Source: an uncultured Bacteroidota bacterium (GTDB lineage: Bacteria > Bacteroidota > Bacteroidia > Chitinophagales > Chitinophagaceae). From it: 11,366 nucleotides of DNA. This document shows positions 1 through 7,232 of this stretch, one piece after another. Within the stretch, counting starts at the first letter, position 1, and each line of letters begins with the position of its first letter. The translations under genes and the position numbers were made by a program. Location: assembly GCA_946479055.1 (NCBI GenBank), contig CAMLEX010000090.1, forward strand, positions 1-11,366, written 5' to 3'. The notes under the pieces were generated by a model. It was not told the origin of the DNA and did no database searches. It saw only the letters and a list, made by a program, of their open reading frames with translations.

Positions 1-262
1 CCTGGACCTGTTGCCATTTCGTGCCAGTAAAGGCAATGCAGTTCGTTACCTGAGTTATAAATGGAAAGTACCCCTGGAGCATTTTATTACTGCAGGCAAC
101 AGCGGCAATGATAAAGATATGCTTACCGGGAAAGCAAAAGGAATAGTGGTAGCTAATTATAGTCCTGAACTGGAAGAATTAAGAAAAAATAAATTTATCT
201 ATTTCACTAAATATCCTCTTGCAAAAGGAGTGTTGGAAGGCATTAATTTTCATCTTTCATAA
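1..262 (+). CDS. Sucrose-phosphate phosphatase-like HAD domain, C-terminal end (partial)
   Basis: The reading frame is already open at base 2 (Leu-Asp-Leu-Leu-Pro), so the gene starts upstream of the window and only about 86 C-terminal residues are seen. The segment RASKGNAVRYL followed by AGNSGNDKDML and VVANYSPELEEL is the typical end of the HAD-IIB sucrose-phosphatase domain, found either as free sucrose-6-phosphate phosphatase or fused behind the glycosyltransferase of sucrose-phosphate synthase. The close, FTKYPLAKGVLEGINF, also fits that family. Known role: removal of phosphate from sucrose-6-phosphate in the cytoplasm. RASKG carries the motif III lysine and GNSGND is motif IV; the first motif IV position is Asn (98-100) where Asp is usual, which could weaken metal binding. 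Whether this is the fused or the free form cannot be told from here. Confidence is good for a HAD phosphatase and moderate for the sucrose substrate. Confidence 0.75.
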   Translation, partial: LDLLPFRASKGNAVRYLSYKWKVPLEHFITAGNSGNDKDMLTGKAKGIVVANYSPELEELRKNKFIYFTKYPLAKGVLEGINFHLS

Positions 263-266
263 AAGG

Positions 267-418
267 ATGAGCAAAAACACAAATTCCTTGGATTATATCA
301 GACAAGGTATCAATAAAGACTTGTCGTTTTATGAATTGACTATTTTTTTATAGTGCGCATTCACCTTTTTCGATCACTGAATAAATTATATCAGGTAATC
401 TATGCTTGTTGCAATTGA
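267..418 (+). pseudogene. Possible frameshifted small ORF, unrecognised
   Basis: An ATG lies four bases after the sugar-phosphatase stop and opens a 28-codon frame (begins MSKNTNSLDYIRQ) that ends at TAG 351-353, just after a run of seven T (343-349). Adding one T to that run would continue the frame through RIHLFRSLNKLYQ to TGA 416-418, giving about 50 codons. This could be a small gene or gene remnant co-transcribed with the phosphatase. No family is recognised and the protein-like look of both halves is a weak argument. It may equally be chance. Confidence 0.2.
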
Positions 419-465
419 TCATGCATTACTTCAGCGTAAAAGGTAACGACAGAAAATTATCAATT

Positions 466-621
466 TTATTTTTCCAGGTCAAGTAACCATTTCTTTCTGA
501 ATAGGCCACCTCCACAACCAGTCAGGTTTCCATCTTCACCAATTATTCTTATGGCATGGAATAATGATTGAAGTCCATACTGTACTGGGACCGGGTTTGC
601 GTTTAAATCTCTTTTAATTCT
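466..621 (-). pseudogene. Remnant of O6-methylguanine-DNA methyltransferase (C-terminal part)
   Basis: Read on the minus strand, the frame ending at TAA 468-466 encodes NPVPV, then RIIGEDGNLTG, CGGGLFRKKW and LLDLEK. This is the C-terminal signature of the Ogt/Ada/MGMT suicide methyltransferases (typically NPVPxxIPCHRVIGxxGxLTGxxGGLxxKxxLLxLE). The catalytic PCHR is absent in this frame. Codons for Ile-Pro-Cys-His are present at 562-551, but in another frame, flanked by about 14 extra bases on one side and one extra A on the other (near 549-550). The frame is therefore restored overall while the active site reads QYGLQSLFHAIR. The 5' two thirds of the gene is missing: an in-frame TGA lies at 624-622 and the CTTTGCGG repeat begins at 631. 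The fragment can have no methyl-transfer activity. Family assignment is strong, as is the call that it is dead. Confidence 0.72.
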
Positions 622-630
622 TCAGGAAAA

Positions 631-696
631 ACTTTGCGGACTCTTTGCGGTAAAAAAAAATTTAACCGCAAAGAGGCAAAAGAAAAATACGCAAAG
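631..696. repeat. CTTTGCGG-type inverted repeat
   Basis: Bases 641-651 (CTCTTTGCGGT) are perfectly complementary to 665-675, giving an 11-bp stem around an A/T loop of 13 bases. A second CTTTGCG at 632-638 pairs with CGCAAAG at 690-696 outside it, so each arm holds two CTTTGCG units with different spacing. It sits at the point where the ogt remnant loses its 5' part. From memory, CTTTGCGG/CCGCAAAG intergenic repeats are common in Bacteroidota genomes, but this was not checked. It could also act as a transcription terminator, although no clean T tract follows on either strand. Confidence 0.6.
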
Positions 697-781
697 GAAA
701 AAACAAAGAAAAAAAAAGAAATGTTTTTATCAAATTGTATCCAACAAAAAGCAGCCGGATTTTTTAAAAAAAATTAGAAAA

Positions 782-789
782 TATTTTTG
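782..789 (+). promoter_or_regulatory. Candidate -7 element (TATTTTTG) upstream of the membrane kinase
   Basis: TATTTTTG matches the Bacteroidota -7 consensus TAnnTTTG. The expected TTTG -33 element about 20 bases upstream is not evident; the region is A/T homopolymer. It would leave a leader of about 160 bases before the kinase ATG at 957. The rest of 697-956 is A/T-rich and no other feature was seen in it. Such a short motif in AT-rich DNA can occur by chance. Confidence 0.3.
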
Positions 790-956
790 CATGTTGATTT
801 TTATTTCAACTTTTATAATGAATAAACATCCATTAGTGTATACCCCTATTTCTTACAATAATCATCGGAACTACATAACTTACAACCTTATACTCTACAG
901 GCTATTCCAATAAATATTTAAAATTTCTTTCGACTTAACCTTTAAACCTGACTACC

Positions 957-3900
957 ATGAAAAGCGGCAACCATCTTGTTGCTAATTCAGAAAGAGTGAA
1001 CTCCTTTAGAATCTTATTGAACAAAATGGAACAATGGGCAAAGTATTTTGCTTACATCGTTATTATTATAGCCACTATTGCATTGATTGGCTGGCAGATC
1101 ACGATTAACTTTCTGAAGCGACCGATACCAGTATTTTTTGCAATGAACCCGGCTACAGCCATTGCATTTATTTTTTCCGGCGTTTCTTTTTTACTCCTTG
1201 CTACAAAACCTCCTGTACCAAAAAAAATATTGTGGGGTAGAGTATTGGCCTGTATTATCATATTAACAGGTTTGTTGCGGATAATTTCAAGGGTTTCAGA
1301 ATTGAATATTTCGATTGATACCATTTTTTTTAATACCCCGATACCGGAAGGGTTCAATGGGAACATGTCAAATAAGATGGCCCCAACTACTGCCTTTAAT
1401 TTTATTCTTTCGGGAATTGCTTTGCTATTGCTGAACGTTGAAACCAGGAAGAAAAAAATTCCAGCCCAACTCATTGCTCTTATTATCTCTTTTATGGCAT
1501 TGCTATCCATAATTGGTTATCTATACCGCGTTAATACATTTTTCGGAACACTCAGTTATATACCCATGGCGATCCTTACCGCTATCAATTTTCTTTTCCT
1601 TTCACTTGCCATTTTTTTTGTCAATCCGGGCAAAGGCCTCATGGGAGAATTAACAAGTCCTTTTACCGGAAGTTTTATTGCCCGCTTCCTTGTCCCTGCA
1701 GCTATTATTATTCCCGTCCTGCTTGGCTTTTTGCGCCTACGGGCAGCATGGTCGGGAATTGTTTCACTTGAATCGGGAGCAGCATTGCTTGTATTAGCCA
1801 TTATAATCATTTTTCTTGCCCTTACCTGGTTTATTGTTGTTTCATTAAATAAAAGAGATTGTCTGAAACAGGAAGCCGATCAGGCATTGCGGGAAAGTGA
1901 AGAACAGGTACAGACCATATTTAATGGGGCTCCTGATGCTGTCATTGTTATGGATGAAGAAGGAAAAATTATTCAATGGAATCCTAAGGCAGAAAGTATT
2001 TTAGGGTGGACAAGAGATGAAGTAGTTGGTAAACTTCTCAGCGAAACCATTATTCCTGATCGCTTCCGCGAAGCGCATCGAAAAGGAATAAAGCATTTTT
2101 TAAGAACAGGTGAAGCCCCTTTATTTGGAAAAATTGTTGAGATCTCTGCTCTTACCAAAAGCGGAAATGAACTGGATGTTGCTCTCAATATTACCGCATC
2201 TTCAAGGATCAATAACCGGTATCTCTTCATCGGCTTTCTCAGGGATCTGACAGGACAGAAAAAAGCTGAAGAGAAATTTAAAGCGCTTCTTGATTCAGCA
2301 CCAGATGCCATGATCATTGCAAATGAAAAAGGAGAGATAGTATTGATCAACAAGCAAACAGAAATTCTATTTGGTTATGGCCGCGGTGAACTTATAGGAA
2401 AACCCGTTGAAATATTGATCCCGGATAATTTTCGCAGCCGACACAAAGGGCACCGGGATCAATATTTCTCCAATCCAAAAGTTAGAGCCATGGGCGCCGG
2501 GCTGGAATTGTTTGCGATGCGCAGGGATGGAACAAAATTCCCGGTTGAGATCAGTCTCTCTCCACTACAAACAGAAGAAGGATTGCTGGTTTCCGCATCT
2601 GTCCGCGATATCACAGACAGAAAAAAAGCAGAAGAGAAATTTCGTTCGCTACTGAATGCCGCACCGGATGCCACGGTAATTGTAAATGAAAAAGGAATAA
2701 TACAAATGATCAACCTGCAAACGGAGAATCTATTTGGTTATTCCCGCGATGAAATGATCGGCCAACCTGTAGAAATATTGATACCTGAAGAACTCCGCAC
2801 TAAGCATGTACATTACCGGGGAAATTTCTTTATTGCACCCAAGATTAGAAACATGGGAGCAGGTATTGAACTGCATGCCGTTAAAAAAAATGGTTCAAGA
2901 TTTCCGGTTGAGATCAGCCTCTCCCCTTTACAAACAGAAGAAGGATTACTGGTTTCCGCATCTGTCCGCGATATTACAGACAGGAAAAAAGCCGAAGAAA
3001 AATTCCGATCGCTCCTTGATGCAGCGCCGGACGCTACTGTAATCGTGAACGAAAAAGGAGAGATACAAATGATCAACCAACAGACTGAAAATCTTTTTGG
3101 TTATTCACGTAATGAAATGATCGGGCAGCCTGTGGAAATATTAATACCCAAGGATCTCCACAATAAACATGTGGAGCACAGAGGAGATTTTTTCAGAACG
3201 CCAAAAGTAAGAACCATGGGAGCCGGTATCGAATTAAATGCGGTAAAGAAAAACGGAACGAGATTCCCGGTAGAGATCAGCTTGTCGCCCATCCAAACTG
3301 AAGAAGGCATGTTGGTCTCCGCATCTGTTCGTGATATTTCTATAAGAAAGGGGTTGGAAAATGAATTAAAAAAAACTAATGCAGAACTGGAGGCTTTTAC
3401 TTACTCGGTTTCACATGATCTGAGAGCTCCATTACGGGGTATTATTGGTTTTACGGCCATACTGGAAGAAGACTATAGTAGTAAACTGGACGATGAAGCA
3501 AGGCGTATCACCACTATTATCAAAAACAACACGTTGAAGATGGGCCACCTGATTGATGCACTGCTTGCTTTTTCCCGGATGGGCAAACAGGAAATAATGA
3601 AAACACAGATCAATACACAATCAATGGTCAATGAAATAGTAAATGAGTTGGCACAACAAAATAATGGGCATGCTGCTATTGAATGGAACATTCATGCTTT
3701 ACCACCCGTTAATGCAGATATAAATACGATCCGCCAGGTTTGGATCAACCTTATTTCCAATGCCATGAAATATTCCGGCAACAAACAACAATCCAATATT
3801 GAAATAAATTCCGAATCCAGGAATGGGCAAATAGTTTTTTCAGTAAAAGACAATGGAGTTGGATTTGATCAGCAATATAGTCATAAGCTTTTCAAAGTAT

Positions 3901-4049
3901 TTCAACGATTGCACGGCCCTGAAGAATTTGAGGGCACCGGTGTTGGATTAGCATTGGTAGAAAAAATTGTATCCAGGCATGGAGGCAAAGTATGGGCAAA
4001 AGGTGAAATAGATAAAGGAGCCTGTTTCTATTTTTCATTGCCCAATTAA
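957..4049 (+). CDS. Membrane sensor histidine kinase with four PAS domains
   Basis: A 1030-residue sensor that should autophosphorylate on His and pass phosphate to a receiver. Residues 31-297 form about eight hydrophobic segments (near 31-52, 59-82, 95-112, 143-160, 170-190, 202-222, 241-259 and 273-297). Four PAS domains follow at roughly 313-432, 441-555, 562-676 and 683-797, the last three with a period of exactly 121 residues. The dimerization domain carries the H-box SVSHDLRAPLR with His820. The ATPase domain has the N-box NLISNAMKYS (Asn935), DNGVGF (Asp965), the F-box LFKVFQRLH and GTGVGLAL (993-1000), so it looks catalytically complete. The H-box and ATPase style is that of kinases paired with Rcp1-like regulators, one of which follows 49 bases downstream. 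No periplasmic sensor domain of known type is seen, and the PAS ligands cannot be inferred. The ATG at 957 is used; Met24 just before the first membrane segment is an alternative. Confidence 0.93.
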   Translation: MKSGNHLVANSERVNSFRILLNKMEQWAKYFAYIVIIIATIALIGWQITINFLKRPIPVFFAMNPATAIAFIFSGVSFLLLATKPPVPKKILWGRVLACIIILTGLLRIISRVSELNISIDTIFFNTPIPEGFNGNMSNKMAPTTAFNFILSGIALLLLNVETRKKKIPAQLIALIISFMALLSIIGYLYRVNTFFGTLSYIPMAILTAINFLFLSLAIFFVNPGKGLMGELTSPFTGSFIARFLVPAAIIIPVLLGFLRLRAAWSGIVSLESGAALLVLAIIIIFLALTWFIVVSLNKRDCLKQEADQALRESEEQVQTIFNGAPDAVIVMDEEGKIIQWNPKAESILGWTRDEVVGKLLSETIIPDRFREAHRKGIKHFLRTGEAPLFGKIVEISALTKSGNELDVALNITASSRINNRYLFIGFLRDLTGQKKAEEKFKALLDSAPDAMIIANEKGEIVLINKQTEILFGYGRGELIGKPVEILIPDNFRSRHKGHRDQYFSNPKVRAMGAGLELFAMRRDGTKFPVEISLSPLQTEEGLLVSASVRDITDRKKAEEKFRSLLNAAPDATVIVNEKGIIQMINLQTENLFGYSRDEMIGQPVEILIPEELRTKHVHYRGNFFIAPKIRNMGAGIELHAVKKNGSRFPVEISLSPLQTEEGLLVSASVRDITDRKKAEEKFRSLLDAAPDATVIVNEKGEIQMINQQTENLFGYSRNEMIGQPVEILIPKDLHNKHVEHRGDFFRTPKVRTMGAGIELNAVKKNGTRFPVEISLSPIQTEEGMLVSASVRDISIRKGLENELKKTNAELEAFTYSVSHDLRAPLRGIIGFTAILEEDYSSKLDDEARRITTIIKNNTLKMGHLIDALLAFSRMGKQEIMKTQINTQSMVNEIVNELAQQNNGHAAIEWNIHALPPVNADINTIRQVWINLISNAMKYSGNKQQSNIEINSESRNGQIVFSVKDNGVGFDQQYSHKLFKVFQRLHGPEEFEGTGVGLALVEKIVSRHGGKVWAKGEIDKGACFYFSLPN
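2277..3365 (+). repeat. Three tandem PAS-coding units of 363 bp
   Basis: Units 2277-2639, 2640-3002 and 3003-3365 inside the kinase gene each encode 121 residues beginning F(K/R)(A/S)LL and sharing PVEILIP, MGAG(L/I)EL, FPVEISLSP and VSASVRDI. The second and third units are about four-fifths identical in protein. Many of their DNA differences are at third codon positions, so the duplication is not brand new but has been kept in frame and in length. The upstream PAS (residues 313-432) is clearly more distant and is not part of the array. Confidence 0.9.
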
Positions 4050-4098
4050 AAGGCGAACAACAATAATTAAAAAAGACCTGGAATAAACTATTCTTATT

Positions 4099-4545
4099 AT
4101 GGACCCAAATTCAGTAGAAATATTACTTGTAGAGGACAATATCACCGATGCGGAGCTAACCATCCGTGAATTAAAAAAACATAATATGGCCAATAACCTG
4201 ATTCATCTGAAGGATGGAGAAGAAGCTCTTGATTTTATTTTTGCCACCGGCAAATATGCAAATACCAGGGAGGTCCAATATACACCCAAGGTGGTACTGC
4301 TCGATATACAAATGCCTAAAGTGAATGGAATTGAAGTACTGGAAAAAATAAAAACTGACCCCAAAACCAGGTCAGTTCCCGTGGTTATTCTTACTTCATC
4401 CAAAGAAAACCCCGATATACAAAGATGTTATGACCTTGGCGCTAATAGTTATATCGTGAAACCTGTAAATTTTGACGGCTTTGCACAAGCGATAAAGAAC
4501 CTTGGTTTTTATTGGCTATTACTTAATCAAGCGCCTGCATCATAA
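4099..4545 (+). CDS. Single-domain response regulator, Rcp1-like
   Basis: A 148-residue cytoplasmic receiver with no output domain. The phosphorylation site is visible: acidic pair Glu12-Asp13 (ILLVEDN), acceptor Asp69 (LLDIQMP), Thr99 (VVILTSS) and Lys121 with the following Pro (YIVKP). The VEDNxxDAEL start, the long loop after helix 2 ([12 protein letters not shown]) and the end [10 protein letters not shown] are typical of the Rcp1 group, the partners of phytochrome-type histidine kinases. It lies 49 bases after the membrane kinase and 4 bases before the soluble kinase, almost certainly in one transcript. The simplest reading is that it takes phosphate from the upstream kinase and acts by protein contact. 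The target is unknown. Confidence 0.92.
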   Translation: MDPNSVEILLVEDNITDAELTIRELKKHNMANNLIHLKDGEEALDFIFATGKYANTREVQYTPKVVLLDIQMPKVNGIEVLEKIKTDPKTRSVPVVILTSSKENPDIQRCYDLGANSYIVKPVNFDGFAQAIKNLGFYWLLLNQAPAS

Positions 4546-4549
4546 AAGT

Positions 4550-6343
4550 ATGGAGCGACCATTGAAAATATTATTACTGGAAGACTCCAGCACTGACGCT
4601 GAAATTATAAAGCGATTGCTGCTGAAGGAAAAACTGCATTGTGAATTACGTCTTGTGATGGATAAAAAGGAATTTATAAAGGCACTTGCAGAATTTTCTC
4701 CGGAGGTAATTCTTTCTGACAACTCGATGCCACAATTTAGTGCCGCCGAAGCTTTAAAAATAACCCGCCAGAAATTCCTGCATGTCCCTTTTATCCTGGT
4801 AACCGGTACGGTATCTGAAGAATATGCGGCAAACATCATTAAGGAAGGCGCTGATGATTATATTCTGAAAGACAGGCTGACCAGGTTGCCTGCTGCCATA
4901 GCAGCAGCCCGGGCACAGCGCAGAGCTTTGAAAGAAATAACGGATTATAAATATGCATTGGATCAATCGGCTATTGTCGCCATCACCGATCAGAAAGGGA
5001 TAATAATATATGCTAATCAGAACTTTTGTAGTATCTCTAAATATTCTGCTGAAGAATTGATTGGCAAGGATCATCGGATTATCAATTCCGGTTACCACCC
5101 TGCCTCCTATATCCAAAACTTATGGGTTACTATCGCAAATGGGAAAATATGGCGGGGAGAATTCCGTAACAAAGCCAAGGATGGAAGTTTTTATTGGGTT
5201 GACACTACCATTGTTCCTTTTCTTAACGAGAATGACAAGCCTTACCAGTATCTATCAATCCGGACGGATATTACTGAAAAGAAAAAGGCGGAAGATGAAT
5301 TAAAGAAAAGCAACGAACGGTTTCAGTATGCTACCAGTGCAACTTCCGACATTATCTGGGAACTTAATTTTGAAACCAAACAATACCTGGTGCATGAGGG
5401 TAAAGAAAAACTTTTTGGATTCAGCAAAACATTGAATTGGCAATTGGGAATAGATGGAAAAAATATTATTGACGAAGACAGACGCAGGGTAAGAAAAAGT
5501 TTCCGGGAAGCTAAACTAGATCCAACCCGCGAATTGTGGGAAGATGAATACAGTGTTTATTCAACAGAAAAAACTATACTGCATATAATTAATCACGCCA
5601 TCTTTATAAGAGATGAAAAAGGAAAAGCCATCAGGGTCATTGGTGCTATTACAGATCTCACTGAAAAAAAGAAACTGGAAATGGAACTATTTGAGCAACA
5701 AAGAAGTGAGCAGTTAAAAATCATCGCCACGGCAATAGATGCACAGGAAAAGGAAAGAAATTTGATCGGCCAGGAATTGCATGATAACGTAAACCAGATA
5801 CTGGTAGGAACAAAATTGTTTTTATCAACGGTAAATGATGAATCAAAGAAAAACCAGGCCCTGATCATTTCCTGTATGGAAAACATTCAAAAAGCTATTG
5901 ATGAAAACAGGAAAATTGCCCATGCGCTGGTTACTCCCGACTTTGAAACGAAGATTCTGGCAGAACAAATAGCAGAGCTTTCCGAAGATATGCTCAAAGT
6001 AGCAGGTATGGATGTTACTATTGATGATACTCATTTTGATGAAACCCTGTTGGAAGAACAACAGAAGCTGGTCGCTTATCGCATTGTACAGGAGCAATGC
6101 ACCAATATTATCAAGTATGCCAAAGCCCGTTTAGTAAACATCTCTCTTAGTACCACCAATGATCTTTTCAAAATGATCATTGCAGACAATGGTATAGGCA
6201 TGGAAGCAAGTCAAAAAACAAAAGGCATTGGCCTAAAAAATATAAAAGGTCGTCTAAGTATCTTCAAGGGAATAGCTACTATCACCACTTCTCCGGGCAA
6301 GGGCTTTGCATTGGAAATAATGATGCCTTTGAAAAAACAGTAG
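4550..6343 (+). CDS. Soluble hybrid kinase: REC-PAS-PAS-HisKA_3-HATPase
   Basis: A 597-residue cytoplasmic protein without membrane segments. A receiver at 1-120 has Glu11-Asp12, acceptor Asp57 (ILSDNSMP), Thr85 and Lys107 (DYILKDRL). PAS domains lie near 131-243 and 253-372, each ending in DITEKKKAE- or DLTEKKKLE-like linkers. The kinase core is of the NarX/DesK (HisKA_3) type: ERNLIGQELHDNVNQ with His411, N-box around Asn519 (QCTNIIKYAKA), DNGIGM (Asp546) and KGIGLKNIKGRL. An N-terminal receiver suggests its activity is switched by phosphate from another kinase, plausibly the upstream one. HisKA_3 kinases normally pair with NarL-type DNA-binding regulators, but none is nearby. The ATG at 4550 is chosen because it starts right at the receiver; an upstream in-frame TTG at 4502 would overlap the preceding gene by 44 bases and add 16 residues with no family counterpart. 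Confidence 0.9.
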   Translation: MERPLKILLLEDSSTDAEIIKRLLLKEKLHCELRLVMDKKEFIKALAEFSPEVILSDNSMPQFSAAEALKITRQKFLHVPFILVTGTVSEEYAANIIKEGADDYILKDRLTRLPAAIAAARAQRRALKEITDYKYALDQSAIVAITDQKGIIIYANQNFCSISKYSAEELIGKDHRIINSGYHPASYIQNLWVTIANGKIWRGEFRNKAKDGSFYWVDTTIVPFLNENDKPYQYLSIRTDITEKKKAEDELKKSNERFQYATSATSDIIWELNFETKQYLVHEGKEKLFGFSKTLNWQLGIDGKNIIDEDRRRVRKSFREAKLDPTRELWEDEYSVYSTEKTILHIINHAIFIRDEKGKAIRVIGAITDLTEKKKLEMELFEQQRSEQLKIIATAIDAQEKERNLIGQELHDNVNQILVGTKLFLSTVNDESKKNQALIISCMENIQKAIDENRKIAHALVTPDFETKILAEQIAELSEDMLKVAGMDVTIDDTHFDETLLEEQQKLVAYRIVQEQCTNIIKYAKARLVNISLSTTNDLFKMIIADNGIGMEASQKTKGIGLKNIKGRLSIFKGIATITTSPGKGFALEIMMPLKKQ

Positions 6344-6346
6344 CAT

Positions 6347-6592
6347 TTATTCTTCCCTGGCAATAGCTTCAGCTATTAAATTTTCATTTCCTGCTAACCA
6401 ATCTGGAAGTCTGGTATCGTCGATTTTCCATGTTCCCTCCTCCTTCACCATTTTAAAAAAATAACGGTTGCCGCGTTCATCATTGGTATCGACATCATAT
6501 CGCAAATCTGCCCTTTTACGAAAGTTAAATTCACGTAACCTTCCATTGATCTTAATAAGCGAAGTAAAAGCTATATTTCTGGGTAAGGCCAT
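6347..6592 (-). CDS. Small conserved-looking protein of unknown function
   Basis: An 81-residue protein, beginning MALPRNIAFTSLIKINGRL, with a middle rich in charged and aromatic residues (FNFRKR, YDVDTNDERGNRYFF, WKIDDTRLP) and an acidic end (EAIAREE). It has no signal peptide or membrane segment, and the alternating pattern suggests a small beta-rich fold. I believe similar short proteins exist in Bacteroidota, but I cannot name a family. Its stop is three bases from the stop of the hybrid kinase, so the two genes converge with no room for a separate terminator. The ATG at 6592 is preferred over the in-frame ATG at 6628 because a -7 promoter motif overlaps the latter. Confidence 0.7.
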   Translation of the reverse strand: MALPRNIAFTSLIKINGRLREFNFRKRADLRYDVDTNDERGNRYFFKMVKEEGTWKIDDTRLPDWLAGNENLIAEAIAREE

Positions 6593-6625
6593 TAGTATTG
6601 AATTAAAATAAAATGAATCAGGATA

Positions 6626-6633
6626 CAAAGCTA
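6626..6633 (-). promoter_or_regulatory. Candidate -7 element TAGCTTTG for the small unknown gene
   Basis: On the minus strand these bases read TAGCTTTG, a match to TAnnTTTG. Transcription would start near 6619, about 27 bases before the ATG at 6592, and would exclude the upstream ATG at 6628. No convincing -33 TTTG is seen at the expected distance, so support is partial. Confidence 0.4.
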
Positions 6634-6886
6634 AGGATGGTTAGCGTATTCCCATGATCAGCCGGAAATATTCTAGACATAGTTCGTAGTTGTTTGTTTA
6701 AATAAGTATTTTTTTGCACGTATCAGTTAGATACAAAAGATTGAAACCCCGTCAAGTGCCGGCCAGGTCAATTACCGGATTCCTTCGGCCATTGCTAAGA
6801 TTATTATAAATTATCTTGCATTATGCATTTGATTTTATCAGTAAATTAGTGCAATAGTAATAACCGGACTAACTAAATGAAAACAT

Positions 6887-7216
6887 ATGGCTTTAGCCTT
6901 AAGAATTGAATTTTATACCCGCAATACTTTACAAGCTGAATTTATTTTAGAGCCACAGTGGTGGAACCCAGACGAATTACTATCCACTTTTTCATTTGTC
7001 CCCAATTCAATAAACGGATACATGGACAATTATCTGCTTATAACGAAACAACACCTGGAAGAAATCCACCTGCAACAGCTAAAATATTTAAACAAGGAAC
7101 GTTTACAGGTTATGGAAAACATTGTCCTCGGTCAGATAGAATATGTTCTTGGATCAGCAACTGAATTCAATAAAATTCAGATCAATATATATGAATGGGA
7201 AACAGGTGATGAGTAA
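6887..7216 (+). CDS. Small unrecognised protein
   Basis: A 109-residue, acidic, probably cytoplasmic protein beginning MALALRIEFYTRN. It has a strand-like start (EFYTRNTLQAEFIL), the aromatic stretch EPQWWNPDELLSTF, a central helical region with many Leu, Gln and Glu (LEEIHLQQLKYLNKERLQ) and a strand-like end (KIQINIYEWE). No family is recognised and no catalytic motif stands out. It is flanked by about 270 bases of non-coding DNA on the left and converges on a receiver gene 16 bases to its right. A 10-codon ATG frame at 6877 overlaps its start in another phase; I give that no weight. Start, length and codon use look ordinary for this genome, so it is probably a real gene. Confidence 0.65.
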   Translation: MALALRIEFYTRNTLQAEFILEPQWWNPDELLSTFSFVPNSINGYMDNYLLITKQHLEEIHLQQLKYLNKERLQVMENIVLGQIEYVLGSATEFNKIQINIYEWETGDE

Positions 7217-7232
7217 ACTAATCTTTTCTTCT

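Noticed and set aside
2806..3042. Overlapping frames on both strands within the PAS array
   Set aside because: They repeat with the PAS units and are out of phase with the conserved domain code; they are shadows of the kinase gene.
4502..4549. TTG-started extension of the hybrid kinase by 16 residues
   Set aside because: It would overlap the receiver gene by 44 bases, and the ATG at 4550 begins exactly at the receiver fold with a four-base gap.
6593..6628. Longer start (ATG 6628) for the small minus-strand gene
   Set aside because: A TAnnTTTG promoter motif overlaps this ATG, and the extra 12 residues look unlike the rest of the protein.
6720..6734. GTATC-AGTTA-GATAC short palindrome
   Set aside because: Only five base pairs; not distinguishable from chance.
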